Counted from the first letter of the stretch, positions 1 through 8,894 are shown. The stretch: DNA of 64,000 nucleotides from Propionivibrio dicarboxylicus (GCA_945902805.1 CAMDMZ010000018.1:31309-95308); one strand, 5' to 3'. Numbers and translations are program-made. Notes: generated by a model not told the origin, from the sequence alone.

Positions 1-108
1 GACGACGGCTCCAGCTTTGATCAACAGGCGTGCCAACTCGGCCGCTTTGTACGCCGCCACACCGCCGGTTATGCCGAGGACGATGCGCCTTCCGTGCAGA
101 TCGTTCAT
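1..108 (-). CDS. coaBC: CoaBC (Dfp), N-terminal fragment cut by the window edge
   Basis: Read on the reverse strand from an ATG at 108, the frame is open to base 1 and gives about 36 residues starting MNDLHGRRIVLGITGGVAAY. This is the typical start of the phosphopantothenoylcysteine decarboxylase/synthetase fusion: a hydrophobic strand, then the GGxAAYK FMN-binding loop, then ELARLLIKAGA. The family makes 4'-phosphopantetheine for coenzyme A in the cytoplasm. It is divergent from radC with only about 40 bp between start codons; the coaBC/radC pair is common in proteobacteria. Only the first tenth of the gene is visible, so completeness cannot be judged. Confidence 0.85.
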   Translation of the reverse strand, partial: MNDLHGRRIVLGITGGVAAYKAAELARLLIKAGAVV

Positions 109-149
109 GACTTGAGTATCCTGCGCCTATGGAAAAGCGATTGTAATCG

Positions 150-830
150 ATGGGAATCAGTGACTGGCCCGAAGGAGAGCGCCCACGCGAGCGGCTGCTG
201 AAACTGGGCGCTGCGGCGCTATCAGATGCCGAACTACTGGCGATTTTTCTCCGTGTCGGAATACCGGGCAAGAGCGCCGTAGATCTGGCGCGTGATCTGC
301 TGGTACGCTTCGACGGCGACCTTGGCCGGCTCGCTGCCGCTGATCCGGCAGGGCTTGCCAAGTTGCCCGGGATTGGCAACGCCAAAGCAGCGCAGCTCGC
401 GGCTAGCCTTGAACTGGCGCGCCGCGCACTGAGTAGTACGATGAGCGAGCATAGCGCTCTCAATTCGCCGCAAGCCGTGCGCGATTGGTTACGACTCCAA
501 ATCGGCCGCTTGCCCCATGAGGTATTTCACGCGTTGTGGCTCGATTCCCAACACCGGCTGATCACCGCCGAAGAGCTGTTTCGTGGCACCTTGACCCAGA
601 CCAGTGTCTACCCGCGCGAAGTCGTCAAGCACGCGCTGAATCACAACGCCGCAGCAGTCATCCTCGCCCACAATCACCCGTCTGGTCAGTCCCAACCCTC
701 AGCGGCAGATATAACTCTGACCCGAGGGCTGAAGGATGCATTGGCCTTGGTCGACGTCAAACTGCTCGACCATTTCATCGTTACTGCGACAGGAAATCCG
801 TTTTCGCTCGCTGAAAATGGCTTGCTGTAG
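150..830 (+). CDS. radC: RadC family JAB-domain protein
   Basis: 226 residues, full length for the family. Residues about 62-82 form a helix-hairpin-helix ([10 protein letters not shown]). The C-terminal half is the JAB1/MPN-like domain with the metal-binding motif HNHPSG at residues 174-179 and a downstream D in the [15 protein letters not shown] stretch. The name comes from an old assignment to DNA repair that was later traced to recG. The biochemical role is unsettled, so I call only the family. The ATG at 150 is chosen because [12 protein letters not shown] right after it matches the usual N terminus. It sits between coaBC and rpmB, as in many proteobacteria. Confidence 0.9.
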   Translation: MGISDWPEGERPRERLLKLGAAALSDAELLAIFLRVGIPGKSAVDLARDLLVRFDGDLGRLAAADPAGLAKLPGIGNAKAAQLAASLELARRALSSTMSEHSALNSPQAVRDWLRLQIGRLPHEVFHALWLDSQHRLITAEELFRGTLTQTSVYPREVVKHALNHNAAAVILAHNHPSGQSQPSAADITLTRGLKDALALVDVKLLDHFIVTATGNPFSLAENGLL

Positions 831-849
831 GTTTGAGACCAAAAATACC

Positions 850-879
850 TTGATACTTTTTCACTTGCTTTGCTACAAT
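850..879 (+). promoter_or_regulatory. sigma70-type promoter for rpmB-rpmG
   Basis: TTGATA at 850-855 and TACAAT at 874-879 are separated by 18 bp. They lie about 40 bp before the rpmB start codon, just after the radC stop. Position and match to the -35/-10 consensus support this call; it is a prediction. Confidence 0.55.
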
Positions 880-916
880 GGCGAGCTTTGCTAAATCTAA
901 GATTCAGGAGCTAATT

Positions 917-1150
917 ATGTCCCGCGTATGCCAAGTGACGGGCAAGGCCCCGATGGTGGGGAACAACGTGTCCCACGCCAACAATAAAACCAAACGTCGG
1001 TTTTTGCCGAATCTGCACAATCGTCGTTTCTGGGTCGAGTCCGAAAATCGTTGGGTCAGCCTGCGTGTATCCAACGCCGGTCTGCGCACCATCGACAAGA
1101 AGGGTATTGACGTCGTTCTTACCGAGCTGCGCACGCGCGGCGAGATTTAA
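917..1150 (+). CDS. rpmB: 50S ribosomal protein L28
   Basis: 77 residues starting [16 protein letters not shown], the standard start of bacterial L28, with the following [14 protein letters not shown] block intact. It is a structural protein of the large ribosomal subunit. The ATG at 917 is preceded by AGGAG (906-910). An in-frame ATG at 878 would add 13 residues not found in the family and overlaps the promoter, so it was rejected. rpmG follows 15 bp downstream in the usual rpmB-rpmG pair. Confidence 0.97.
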   Translation: MSRVCQVTGKAPMVGNNVSHANNKTKRRFLPNLHNRRFWVESENRWVSLRVSNAGLRTIDKKGIDVVLTELRTRGEI

Positions 1151-1165
1151 TCAGGAGCAAGCACC

Positions 1166-1333
1166 ATGGCCAAGGGCGGACGCGAAAAGATCAAGCTGGA
1201 ATCCACAGCTGGCACAGGTCACTTCTACACCACGTCGAAGAACAAGAAGACCACCCCAGGAAAGCTGGAGTTCATGAAGTATGATCCGAAGGCACGCAAA
1301 CACGTTGCCTACAAGGAAGTGAAGCTGAAGTAA
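1166..1333 (+). CDS. rpmG: 50S ribosomal protein L33
   Basis: 55 residues starting [20 protein letters not shown] and ending in YKEVKLK, the full length of L33. This version lacks the CxxC zinc ribbon pairs found in some L33 proteins (a C-minus paralogue; no cysteines at all). CAGGAG lies 10 bases before the ATG. It is co-transcribed with rpmB and ends just before a strong intrinsic terminator. Confidence 0.97.
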   Translation: MAKGGREKIKLESTAGTGHFYTTSKNKKTTPGKLEFMKYDPKARKHVAYKEVKLK

Positions 1334-1350
1334 GCTTTCACCACCGAAAA

Positions 1351-1386
1351 AAAGCCCGCTTCGGTCAAACCGAGCGGGTTTTTTCA
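1351..1386 (+). terminator. intrinsic terminator of rpmB-rpmG
   Basis: AAGCCCGCTTCGGT and ACCGAGCGGGTT form a G/C-rich hairpin followed by TTTTTT. It lies 18 bp after rpmG and faces the convergent desaturase gene, so it may stop both transcripts. Confidence 0.85.
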
Positions 1387-1412
1387 TTGGCTGCGTTTTC
1401 TATCGCTCTGCT

Positions 1413-2576
1413 TTAAACCGCATAGCGACGGAGATTCAGCGAGAACTCTTCAAGCTGGCGAATGCCACTTGCTTCCGCGCGCGCTATCCAGTCTTGCAAT
1501 TGCTTGACTAACTGCTCATGCGATGCCGTCGACCGCGCCCATAGCGCTTCAAGTTCGGTGCGCATCGCAATCATCTGATTAAATTTCTCGCTGCGGTCGC
1601 AAAGCTGCGTCAGGCGCTCGCGCATGCTGGTTGGCAGGGTGTCGAAATCCTCGCCCAGCAAGCGCTTCATCATTCGTCCTTCCTGCGCATCCAGCTTAAG
1701 CCGTGCAAATTCCTCGCTGGCCACCTGCCGCGCAGTGGCCAGATAACGTGCAAGCACGTCATAGCGATGCGTTATCACGGCCTGCAGAGTGTCCAGATCC
1801 ACATCGCCACGCACGCCGCCAAATCTTGCCCTCGGTGCTAGCTTTTTGACCCGTGCCTGACCCAGCATCTCCAAGATACGGATGTACAACCAGCCGATAT
1901 CGAACTCATACCACTTGTTGGATAACTTGGCCGAGGTGGCAAAGGTGTGATGATTGTTATGCAATTCCTCGCCGCCGATAAAAATCCCAATCGGCAGAAT
2001 GTTGGTCGATGCGTCAGCCGAGGCAAAGTTGCGGTAGCCCCAGAAGTGGCCAACACCATTGATCACGCCCGCCGCCCAGAAAGGAATCCAGAGCACTTGA
2101 ATTAACCAGATAACGGCACCGGGCCAAACACCGAACAAGATCAAGTCGATCGCCAGCATCAACACGATGCCGAGCTTGTGCCATGGCGTATAGATCGTGC
2201 GTTCTATCCAGTCGGCCGGTGTGCCATGGCCATATCTCGCGATCGTGTCGCTGTTATGGGCCTCTCTGACGTACAGGAATACGCCGCCCCAAAGCACCCG
2301 ATTCAAGCCGAGGATTTGTGGGCTATGCGGATCTTCCGGTGTTTCGCATTTTGCGTGGTGTTTGCGATGAATCGCGGCCCATTCCTTGGTCACCATCCCC
2401 GTGGTCAACCACATCCAGAAGCGGAAGAAGTGGCTGGCGATTGGCCCCAATTCAAGCGCCCGATGTGCTTGATGACGATGCAGAAAAATGGTCACGCCCG
2501 CAATCGTCACATGAGTCATGGCTAGGGTAAACACCACGTAGCCCCACCAGGGCAGATCAATCATCCCGTCAAGCAT
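1413..2576 (-). CDS. Fatty acid (acyl-CoA delta-9 type) desaturase
   Basis: 387 residues. It is a membrane di-iron desaturase with three histidine boxes: HRHQAH (about 33-38), HRKHH (70-74) and HNNHH (about 206), set among hydrophobic helices. The family inserts a cis double bond into fatty acyl chains at the cytoplasmic membrane. The C-terminal 120 residues are a soluble helical extension, longer than in minimal DesA-type enzymes. The start codon overlaps the 3' end of rnr by 8 bp, so the two are probably co-transcribed and translationally coupled. Substrate (acyl-CoA or acyl lipid) cannot be told from sequence alone. Confidence 0.88.
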   Translation of the reverse strand: MLDGMIDLPWWGYVVFTLAMTHVTIAGVTIFLHRHQAHRALELGPIASHFFRFWMWLTTGMVTKEWAAIHRKHHAKCETPEDPHSPQILGLNRVLWGGVFLYVREAHNSDTIARYGHGTPADWIERTIYTPWHKLGIVLMLAIDLILFGVWPGAVIWLIQVLWIPFWAAGVINGVGHFWGYRNFASADASTNILPIGIFIGGEELHNNHHTFATSAKLSNKWYEFDIGWLYIRILEMLGQARVKKLAPRARFGGVRGDVDLDTLQAVITHRYDVLARYLATARQVASEEFARLKLDAQEGRMMKRLLGEDFDTLPTSMRERLTQLCDRSEKFNQMIAMRTELEALWARSTASHEQLVKQLQDWIARAEASGIRQLEEFSLNLRRYAV

Positions 2577-4878
2577 TACGTCCTCGCACTTTGGTCGCCA
2601 TTTTCGTTGTCGGCTTCTTTGACATCTTTAATGGTGGTCTCGATTGTACGTCTCCGGAATCGGCGTTCACCAACTGAAAGTCAATCTTATTGGTCTCCAG
2701 ATCAGCCCGCATCAGACGAACCTTGACTCGATCTGAAAGTCGGTAGCGACGACCTGAGCGTTCGCCGACCATTGCATGCTGCGCCTCGTCAAAATGGAAA
2801 TAGTCATGCCCCAATTCCGAGACATGAACCAGGCCCTCGATGAACACATCATCAAGCGCAACAAAAATCCCGAACGGCACCACGGACGAAATACTGCCGG
2901 TAAATTCCTCGCCAATCCGGTCGCGCATATAGAAGCACTTGAGCCAAGCTTCAACGTCGCGTGTGGCGTCATCGGCCCGGCGCTCGGTCATCGAGCAGTG
3001 CAAACCGATCTGCGACCAGTCACCGGGATCGTAGCGCCGTCCCGCCAGCGCCGACTTTATGGCGCGGTGAATCAGCAAGTCCGGATAACGCCGGATTGGC
3101 GAAGTAAAGTGCGTGTAGCTTTCATATGCCAGTCCGAAATGGCCCACATTGTCCGGGCTGTAGATTGCCTGCCTCAATGAACGCAGCATCACGGTTTGCA
3201 ACAACTGTTTATCGGGCCGGTCGCCAATTTTTTCCAGCAACTTGGCGTAATCCTTGGCCGTTGGCGCATCACCGCCGCCCAACTGAAAACCAAAGGTGCC
3301 GAGAAAGTCGCGTAGCTTAAGCAAGCGCTCCGGCGTAGGGCCTTCGTGCACGCGGTACAAGGCCTCGTGTTCGCGCTCACGCAAAAACTCCGAAGCACAG
3401 ACATTGGCCGCCAACATGCATTCTTCGATCAATCGATGAGCATCGTTGCGTGCCGTTGGCACGATTCTCTCAATCTTGCCGTTGTCATCAAACACCATGC
3501 GCGTTTCCAGCGTCTCGAAATCGATGGCACCACGCTTTTCACGTGCCACTTCCAATTGCCGAAAGAGTGCATCCAGCGCTTCCAGATGGGGCAACAAGGG
3601 TGCCAGACGTGCCCGAACCGACTCCTCTTTCTCATACAGCGCCGCAGCTACCTCGGTATAGGTCAAGCGCGCGTGCGAGAACATCACCGCCTGATAAAAG
3701 CGATAGCGCCGAATCGCACCGGTCGCCGTAATCGTCATGTCGCACACCATGCATAGGCGTTCAACCTGTGGGTTCAGCGAACACAGTCCATTGGAAATCT
3801 TTTCCGGCAACATCGGAATCACCCGTCGCGGGAAATACACTGAGTTGCCACGATCCTGCGCTTCACTATCCAGCGTGCCGCCGGCCACCACATAATGCGA
3901 AACATCAGCAATTGCCACAATCAGGCGATAACCCTTGCCTTGACACTCGCAATAAACCGCGTCGTCAAAATCTTTTGCTGTCTCGCCATCGATCGTTACC
4001 AGCGGCAAATGCGTAATATCTTCGCGATCTTTCCAATCGGACTTACGCACTGAGTCGGGCAGTTTTTTCGTCTCGGCCAACGCTTCCTTGGAAAACTCAA
4101 AAGGCAACTCGTGCTTGCGCAGCGCGATTTCGATTTCCATGCCGGAATCCGCGTAGTTGCCAAGAACTTCGATCACCCGTCCGATCGGCTGCGAATGCTT
4201 GCTCGGCTGTTCCAGCAGCTCGACCATCACGACCTGCCCGGCTTCCAGCTTGGGCGCTTGCTTCGAACCTTTCTTTGCCCCCTTTTCCGGCGGTGCCAAC
4301 AAAATATCCTGACTGATACGACGGTTTTCGGCGACGACGAACCACACACCATGTTCCTGGAACACACGGCCGACCACCTGTCGATTGACGCGTTCAGTCA
4401 CCTCGACAATCTTTCCTTCTGGACGGCCCTTGCGATCCACGCCGATCACGCGCGCAATCACTCGATCACCGTGCAGCACCTTGTCCATTTCCTTTGCCGA
4501 CAAGAAAAGGTCTGCCCCACCCGCTTCGGGAATCAGAAAGCCATAACCATCAGCGTGCCCCTCGACCCGACCACGGACCAGATCGAGCCGATCCGGCACC
4601 AGCCAAGCATTGCGCCGATTCTGCATAACCTGCCCGTCACGCGCCATGGCCCCGAGTCGGCGCTGAAATGTCTCCTCCTCCTCAGAGTGGATATCAAGCA
4701 ACTCACACACTCGGGAAAATTCCAAAGGCATTCCTTGCGCAGCCATCATCTCCAGCACATATTCGCGACTGGGCAATGGACTGTCGTACTTTTCCCGCTC
4801 ACGTTCCAAGTGCGGATCCGCACGGCGGATTTTCGACAGCCCGGAGGCAGATTTCGATTTTTTCGTTGTGTTTGACAA
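2569..4878 (-). CDS. rnr: Ribonuclease R
   Basis: 769 residues in the RNase II/RNB exoribonuclease family, close to the usual RNase R length. Visible blocks are an N-terminal winged-helix segment (SREYVLEMMAAQG), cold-shock domains, the RNB catalytic core with its acidic cluster (DGETAKDFDDAVYCE, about 310-324) and a C-terminal S1 domain (EEFTGSISSVVPFGIFVALD). It degrades structured RNA 3' to 5', including rRNA fragments. The reading frame begins at a TTG (4878-4876); no ATG is available before the conserved region. A copy of the 24-bp dispersed repeat lies in-frame at 3035-3058 and encodes KSALAGRR. Confidence 0.95.
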   Translation of the reverse strand: MSNTTKKSKSASGLSKIRRADPHLEREREKYDSPLPSREYVLEMMAAQGMPLEFSRVCELLDIHSEEEETFQRRLGAMARDGQVMQNRRNAWLVPDRLDLVRGRVEGHADGYGFLIPEAGGADLFLSAKEMDKVLHGDRVIARVIGVDRKGRPEGKIVEVTERVNRQVVGRVFQEHGVWFVVAENRRISQDILLAPPEKGAKKGSKQAPKLEAGQVVMVELLEQPSKHSQPIGRVIEVLGNYADSGMEIEIALRKHELPFEFSKEALAETKKLPDSVRKSDWKDREDITHLPLVTIDGETAKDFDDAVYCECQGKGYRLIVAIADVSHYVVAGGTLDSEAQDRGNSVYFPRRVIPMLPEKISNGLCSLNPQVERLCMVCDMTITATGAIRRYRFYQAVMFSHARLTYTEVAAALYEKEESVRARLAPLLPHLEALDALFRQLEVAREKRGAIDFETLETRMVFDDNGKIERIVPTARNDAHRLIEECMLAANVCASEFLREREHEALYRVHEGPTPERLLKLRDFLGTFGFQLGGGDAPTAKDYAKLLEKIGDRPDKQLLQTVMLRSLRQAIYSPDNVGHFGLAYESYTHFTSPIRRYPDLLIHRAIKSALAGRRYDPGDWSQIGLHCSMTERRADDATRDVEAWLKCFYMRDRIGEEFTGSISSVVPFGIFVALDDVFIEGLVHVSELGHDYFHFDEAQHAMVGERSGRRYRLSDRVKVRLMRADLETNKIDFQLVNADSGDVQSRPPLKMSKKPTTKMATKVRGRNA
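3035..3058 (-). repeat. 24-bp dispersed repeat, copy 1 (inside rnr)
   Basis: Exact match to the consensus derived from this window (AAAGTCGGYGCT then GGYGGGACGGCG) on the reverse strand. It is translated within rnr in the frame K-S-A-L-A-G-R-R. Confidence 0.85.
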
Positions 4879-4899
4879 TCTATTCGATTCCTATAAAAT
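4872..4899 (+). promoter_or_regulatory. tRNA-Leu promoter overlapping the rnr start codon
   Basis: TTGACA at 4872-4877 and TAAAAT at 4894-4899 have a 16-bp spacer, followed by a G/C-rich discriminator (CCGCGCC) typical of stable-RNA promoters. The tRNA begins 23 bp after the -10 element. The -35 box overlaps the reverse-strand TTG start codon of rnr. Confidence 0.7.
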
Positions 4900-4921
4900 C
4901 CGCGCCTCGTTAGCAGCATCC

Positions 4922-5006
<85 letters not shown>

Positions 5007-5116
5007 AAGGATGTAGCTTACGAATCAAGCAGTTAGAAGTATCGTCCAGCACCTTCGTCAGTTGCCACTGGCCTACCAGTTAAGACAGAATAAGGACCAA
5101 AGCAGGACAAGAATCT

Positions 5117-5140
5117 CAGCCGCCCTTGCGGCTGTTTTTC
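5117..5140 (+). terminator. intrinsic terminator downstream of tRNA-Leu
   Basis: CAGCCGC and GCGGCTG flank a CCTT loop and are followed by TTTTT. It lies about 110 bp after the tRNA and on the same strand. Confidence 0.8.
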
Positions 5141-5306
5141 ATTCTACCGCCCGATCCGGTCGTTCGATGCAGATCACGACTTATCAGACGAAATTAACCC
5201 CGCCGTAGCGCGGCTAAGACCGTTTCTTCCTTTTGAGGCACCAAGCAGACGGTTCCCGTAGAGAGGGCTTGCTTCTGTGTCGCTGGATCAGTCGGCGGCG
5301 GCTGCG

Positions 5307-5447
5307 ATGAACCGTTCCGTCTTGCAGTTGGGATTCCCGTTGCGTGACGACTGCGATATTTTTCTGCGTCTGCCCGAGGATCTGACTCGCCGCGAAGGCA
5401 ATCGTTTGGCAGCTATCGTCAAATCGCCGGTCCACTACGATCACTAA
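5307..5447 (+). CDS. Possible small protein or gene remnant, unknown function
   Basis: An ATG-initiated frame of 46 residues reads MNRSVLQLGFPLRDDCDIFL, continues RLPEDLTRREGNRLAAIVKS and ends at TAA 5445. The LPEDLT..E..RLAAIVKSL-like ending has the look of a real amphipathic C-terminal helix rather than random translation. There is no clear ribosome binding site, and the frame upstream is interrupted by stops. It may be the tail of a decayed gene. A 76-residue reverse-strand frame over the same bases (5214-5444) looks less protein-like. No function proposed. Confidence 0.3.
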   Translation: MNRSVLQLGFPLRDDCDIFLRLPEDLTRREGNRLAAIVKSPVHYDH

Positions 5448-5482
5448 ATTACGTCTACTACGTGCCTACTGGAAAAACGAAA

Positions 5483-5504
5483 AGCCAACCCCGAAGGGTT
5501 GGCT
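5483..5504 (-). terminator. hairpin with reverse-strand T-run
   Basis: Perfect 9-bp stem AGCCAACCC / GGGTTGGCT around CGAA. On the reverse strand it is followed by TTTTCGTTTTT, a good intrinsic terminator. No convincing reverse-strand gene ends here, so it may be left from a lost gene. Confidence 0.55.
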
Positions 5505-5820
5505 AAGTGCTTGATTCTTTTGGCTCGCCAGACCTGACAAATCTGAGAACTGGATAATACTGCTAGAGATTGGGTAGGCAAGCTGGGGGGCTTCCGCTTT
5601 CGACCCGTTGCTGTCGTTCGACAATCCCATTATCTACGTCTGCTTCCTAGCTAGCAGCTGACTACAGCTACTCACCTTGCGCCAATTGCAAATCTTTGTT
5701 GCTAGGCCGGATTTCTCCGTCATAAGGGCTATAAGTGAAGTGACGGGATGGAAAAGCACCTCGCCAGTTTCATCAGAGATAGTTCGTAGGGTTGATGCAT
5801 AAATCATTTGGGAGAGAAAA
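5505..5820. other. gene-free stretch before the secreted protein gene
   Basis: About 315 bp with no supported gene. It presumably carries the promoter and leader of the gene at 5821; GGGAGAG just before that ATG is its ribosome binding site. A reverse-strand 99-residue frame overlapping the next gene was judged a shadow. Confidence 0.4.
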
Positions 5821-6168
5821 ATGACCAAGAACACCGTGAAAATTGCGCTGTCCGCTATCGCGCTGGGTTTGATGGTTTCTACAGCTTCCTTTGCTGTCGA
5901 TGCCCCCGTTTTTGGCAGCCAATTGATGACCAATCAGGAACGCATTGAGCATCGCAACAAGTTGCAGGCGGCCAAAACCGCTGAAGAACGTGAGCAGGTC
6001 CGGTTGCAACATCATGGGCAGATGCAATTGCGTGCCAAGGAACAAGGCGTTACCTTGCCGGATACTCCGCCGACCCAAGGTGGTGGGCAAGGTCGTGGCA
6101 TGGGACCGGGAGGCGGTATGGGTGGAATGGGTCCCGGAGGTGGTATGGGCCCGGGACGGAACCGCTAA
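5821..6168 (+). CDS. Small secreted protein with Gly/Met-rich tail
   Basis: 115 residues. The N terminus (MTKNTVKIALSAIALGLMVS then TASFAVDA) is a Sec signal peptide with a probable cut after SFA. The mature part starts with a conserved-looking charged helix (LMTNQERIEHRNKLQAAKTA, EEREQVRLQHH) and ends in a low-complexity GGGMGGMGPGGGMGPG tail. The helical segment resembles small periplasmic proteins of unknown function that are frequent in betaproteobacteria and superficially Spy/CpxP-like; no LTxxQ motif pair is present, so I do not assign that family. It is single-gene, with its own ribosome binding site and terminator. Confidence 0.75.
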   Translation: MTKNTVKIALSAIALGLMVSTASFAVDAPVFGSQLMTNQERIEHRNKLQAAKTAEEREQVRLQHHGQMQLRAKEQGVTLPDTPPTQGGGQGRGMGPGGGMGGMGPGGGMGPGRNR

Positions 6169-6177
6169 GCCTTATTC

Positions 6178-6206
6178 AAGGGCATCGGCTTAAACCGATG
6201 CCCTTG
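6178..6206 (+). terminator. hairpin terminator after the small secreted protein
   Basis: Perfect 11-bp stem AAGGGCATCGG / CCGATGCCCTT with a 6-base loop, 9 bp after the stop codon. The T-run after it is weak (GGTGTTTC). Confidence 0.6.
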
Positions 6207-6938
6207 GTGTTTCAAGCTTCAATCCATAGGTCGCTGTGCCAACAACCCAAAGTGGTAAGGCGCGTTTAGCCCCAGGCCCATATGAATCTCGGAATCAAAT
6301 CCAGCGTTGGATAGTCAGGGACATTGTTCGGGTTTTGGCCGAATGGCCAGTGGAGGCCCGCGAGGCGTCTCGATGTCGCTGCCGCAAGGGCCGAATTGTG
6401 TGATTTGACCTTCCGGCAGGTTCTAAGAGGCACAGCAGTCGTTCGGATGGCCACCTTCCAGAATCATGGACTGGCGGCAGTTGGCCGAACTCAGTCTCTG
6501 AAGTCTTGAAAGCCTAGCAGTCGATCTTACAGAGGCTCGTAAATGGCTTTCCGGATGCCTTTTGAAGTTATCCGGGAAGACAAGGCCGGAGGCCGGTTTA
6601 TGAGGGCGGTAAGTCGACGTCGCGGGTCGCATGTACGCCGCCAGATCATAGCGCAGAGGTACCAACAATCACCCCTCTATAGACCGCCTTTTGAACCGGA
6701 CGTCGAAGGTCGCCGGGGGCGGTCCCTTTTCCTCAAGACCTGCCTTGCTTGCTCGAATCGCCCAGGCGCAGACGACGCCCTCCCCCCGTTCATGTAACAC
6801 GGGGGGCTATGGATACATAGACGCTCTACGGCCTTGAACGCAACCCGCATTACTGACTGCTGAATGGCCGCGGTTGTCCGCATGGCTACGGATGTAGCCG
6901 TGCGGGCACAGCGGCCTTGGGTCGCTGATGTCGGTTGT
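6206..6938. other. 730-bp region without a supported gene
   Basis: Several 60-84 residue frames exist on both strands, but none has a ribosome binding site, a recognisable motif or a protein-like composition. There is no tRNA, no clear repeat and no copy of the 24-bp dispersed repeat. The left end of the integrative element should lie in or near this stretch, but no copy of the tRNA-Asn core marks it. Confidence 0.5.
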
Positions 6939-6967
6939 TTGACATTCGCCCGAAGTATATGTATCTT
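6939..6967 (+). promoter_or_regulatory. sigma70-type promoter for the RHH-rep genes
   Basis: TTGACA at 6939-6944 and TATCTT at 6962-6967 with a 17-bp spacer, 33 bp before the chosen start codon of the ribbon-helix-helix gene. Confidence 0.6.
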
Positions 6968-7000
6968 GCGCGTAATTCAATGAACCCGTGGATAACTTAC

Positions 7001-7429
7001 ATGAAGACCGAACACCTTCACGACATTTGGGCCGGCCCGGACAATACCCGACTGACCTCGAAGCAATTCTCGTTTCGCTTCCCGGTGCATATCGCGGCGA
7101 AGATCGCCACGCTCTGCGAGATGTACCCGACCAAGAACCGGACGCAGATCGTCGCCGACCTGCTGACAGCGGCGCTCGATGATCTGGAGAAGAATCTTCC
7201 AGAGGAAATGGGAGGCGAACTTACTGGCGAAGATCGGAACATCGAACAGATGATTGCTAAGCACGAGGGATACGAATTCGAGCCCTCGTATTGGATTGCT
7301 GGCCCACGAGCTCGCTTTCGTAATACGGCGAATCGGCATTACCTTGACCTGGAGAAGGAACTCGGTAACGAGAAGCCGGAGCCCCTTTACGCCGACATCT
7401 CCCGTACCGAGTCAGCATTCAAGAAGTAA
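7001..7429 (+). CDS. Ribbon-helix-helix DNA-binding protein, probable rep regulator
   Basis: 142 residues from ATG 7001 (an in-frame ATG at 6980 would add seven). Residues about 20-65 read as a ribbon-helix-helix fold: a beta strand QFSFRFPVHIAAKIATLCEM, then a turn with PTKNRTQIVADLLTAALDDLEK, the pattern of CopG/Arc-type dimers. The remaining C terminus is charged and unassigned. It lies 3 bp before the Rep gene. In small plasmids and integrative elements such proteins usually repress rep or control copy number, which is the inferred role. The promoter at 6939-6967 would be a natural target. Confidence 0.7.
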   Translation: MKTEHLHDIWAGPDNTRLTSKQFSFRFPVHIAAKIATLCEMYPTKNRTQIVADLLTAALDDLEKNLPEEMGGELTGEDRNIEQMIAKHEGYEFEPSYWIAGPRARFRNTANRHYLDLEKELGNEKPEPLYADISRTESAFKK

Positions 7430-7432
7430 GCC

Positions 7433-8503
7433 ATGTCCTTCCGCTTCCTTCTTTCTGGTCACGACACTATCGAGGTCTGCTATTACCTGCAGCCTGGGCC
7501 AGGGTGCCAAATTAACTTCTTCGATATTGGACTCAAGAGAGAGGCATTGCGGCAATCCAAGCGGCGCGATCCAGTCTTTCTCAAACTCGGCGACATCGAT
7601 TTTCTGCTGAAACCAAGTGGCTCGCGTAACGGCTATCCCATCGTGATGGAGAACGCCGATTACGTGGTCGAATTTGGAGAATTCAATGACCCATCTTTCC
7701 GCGTCAAGCTGCGCTCCAAAGCCTTATGGCGCAGCGGTGCGCAGGTTTTGCATGAGCGGTTCATGGTGTGGTCTCGGACTATCGGCCTAGTCGCAACAAA
7801 GCCCGAAAGCCTATCCCGCGTCGACTTCACCTTCGATTATGAAATCAAAGAGGTGGATTTTGACGAAGACAGCGTTCTGTCGCTCTCGGTGAAAGACAAC
7901 AAGTATCGAGACAGCGGCAAACTCAATGGCTTGGTTTTCGGCAAGGGGGATGTCGTTCTCCGCATCTACGATAAGGTGCTTGAGATCGACCAACAAAGCC
8001 ACAAGGAATGGTTCTTTCAGCTATGGAACCAACAGGAAGACGTCTGGCGCATCGAGTGGCAGGTTCGCCAGGAACATTTGCGCCGTTTCGGCATCCGTAC
8101 CTTTGCCGATCTCGACGGCCAGCAAGGTGATTTGCTGCGGTATCTTGCCGAGAGTCACGACACCATGAGAATCCAGCAGTCGGATTCCAACCGCTCCCGC
8201 TGGCCCACGCATCCACTCTGGCTCGATCTGCAAGAACGAATTCAGGACTTCAATTGTCAAGGTATCTTGCGCGAAATCGACGACATCGAAGCCATCGAGG
8301 AAAGACTGATGCGAATCGCGATCAGTGTCTACGGCTACCTAAAGCGGCTCGCGGCGCTACGGAGTGTTCAGCACAGCCTAGATCCGATGCCGGCACAACG
8401 GGCTCAAAGCGAACTGAAAGCCTTGCTGGATATTGTGCACGACAAGATGACATGGCAAACCGATGTCGAGAATCGCATGAAGCTGATTCGATTGGGGCAA
8501 TGA
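7433..8503 (+). CDS. Replication initiation factor-like protein (Rep_trans/phage gpII-like)
   Basis: 356 residues. The central part carries LRIYDKVLEI (about 183-192) followed by VWRIEWQVRQEHLRRFG (about 213-229), the arrangement typical of the replication initiation factor family (Rep_trans, PF02486) of rolling-circle plasmids, Tn916-type relaxases and filamentous phage replication proteins. SLSRVDFTFDYEI earlier fits the first conserved strand. The expected action is nicking of a double-strand origin and attachment through a tyrosine. It follows the RHH gene by 3 bp, overlaps the next small gene (ATGA) and lies upstream of a large serine recombinase. That context fits an integrative element or phage-like satellite. 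Confidence 0.75.
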   Translation: MSFRFLLSGHDTIEVCYYLQPGPGCQINFFDIGLKREALRQSKRRDPVFLKLGDIDFLLKPSGSRNGYPIVMENADYVVEFGEFNDPSFRVKLRSKALWRSGAQVLHERFMVWSRTIGLVATKPESLSRVDFTFDYEIKEVDFDEDSVLSLSVKDNKYRDSGKLNGLVFGKGDVVLRIYDKVLEIDQQSHKEWFFQLWNQQEDVWRIEWQVRQEHLRRFGIRTFADLDGQQGDLLRYLAESHDTMRIQQSDSNRSRWPTHPLWLDLQERIQDFNCQGILREIDDIEAIEERLMRIAISVYGYLKRLAALRSVQHSLDPMPAQRAQSELKALLDIVHDKMTWQTDVENRMKLIRLGQ

Positions 8504-8736
8504 TGAACCCGCTACATGATGCCATCGTCAAAGCCCTGAACGCTCACTTAACCCGGTTGTTACTTGCTGCGGAAATCGGCATTCCCACAGCAATTCAATT
8601 TCAGGCATTTCGCACGTTGGCGTTGAATGAATTTGGGATGAAGGGCTTCCTACCGGAATTGGAATCCCTGCTCAAACAACATGGCAAGGACAGGAACGGG
8701 CAGGCCGAGACTGCAGGAAAGGGGGTGCCACGATGA
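8500..8736 (+). CDS. Small hypothetical protein of the integrative element
   Basis: 78 residues starting at ATG 8500, which overlaps the rep stop codon (ATGA), so it is translationally coupled. The sequence is helical and leucine-rich (DAIVKALNAHLTRLLLAAEI, LPELESLLKQHGK) with no signal peptide. Not recognised. By position it could be an accessory or copy-control factor, but nothing in the sequence shows that. Confidence 0.6.
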   Translation: MMNPLHDAIVKALNAHLTRLLLAAEIGIPTAIQFQAFRTLALNEFGMKGFLPELESLLKQHGKDRNGQAETAGKGVPR

Positions 8737-8883
8737 GTGAGCAGAGAACAACAGATCGAAATAGTTTGTCTCTCCGGAATTACGCTGAATACGCCGACGC
8801 CGGATGAAATTTCCCTAATCTCCACTATGCTGCCCGAATTGCTTTTGCTGATTCAGCGGCTGGACGATAGCGACGAGGGTTGA
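8737..8883 (+). CDS. Very small protein with GTG start, unknown
   Basis: 48 residues starting at GTG 8737, immediately after the TGA of the previous gene, with AGGAAAGGGGG about 13 bases upstream. It reads VSREQQIEIVCLSGITLNTP, then PDEISLISTMLPELLLLIQR and an acidic DDSDEG tail. The zero-gap junction and balanced composition favour a real gene. An alternative ATG at 8733 gives only 24 residues in another frame. Function unknown. Confidence 0.45.
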   Translation: MSREQQIEIVCLSGITLNTPTPDEISLISTMLPELLLLIQRLDDSDEG

Positions 8884-8894
8884 GCAACCACAGA

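Noticed and set aside
6543..6797. 84-residue + strand frame in the gene-free region
   Set aside because: No ribosome binding site, Arg-rich composition, no motif; equally good frames exist on the other strand.
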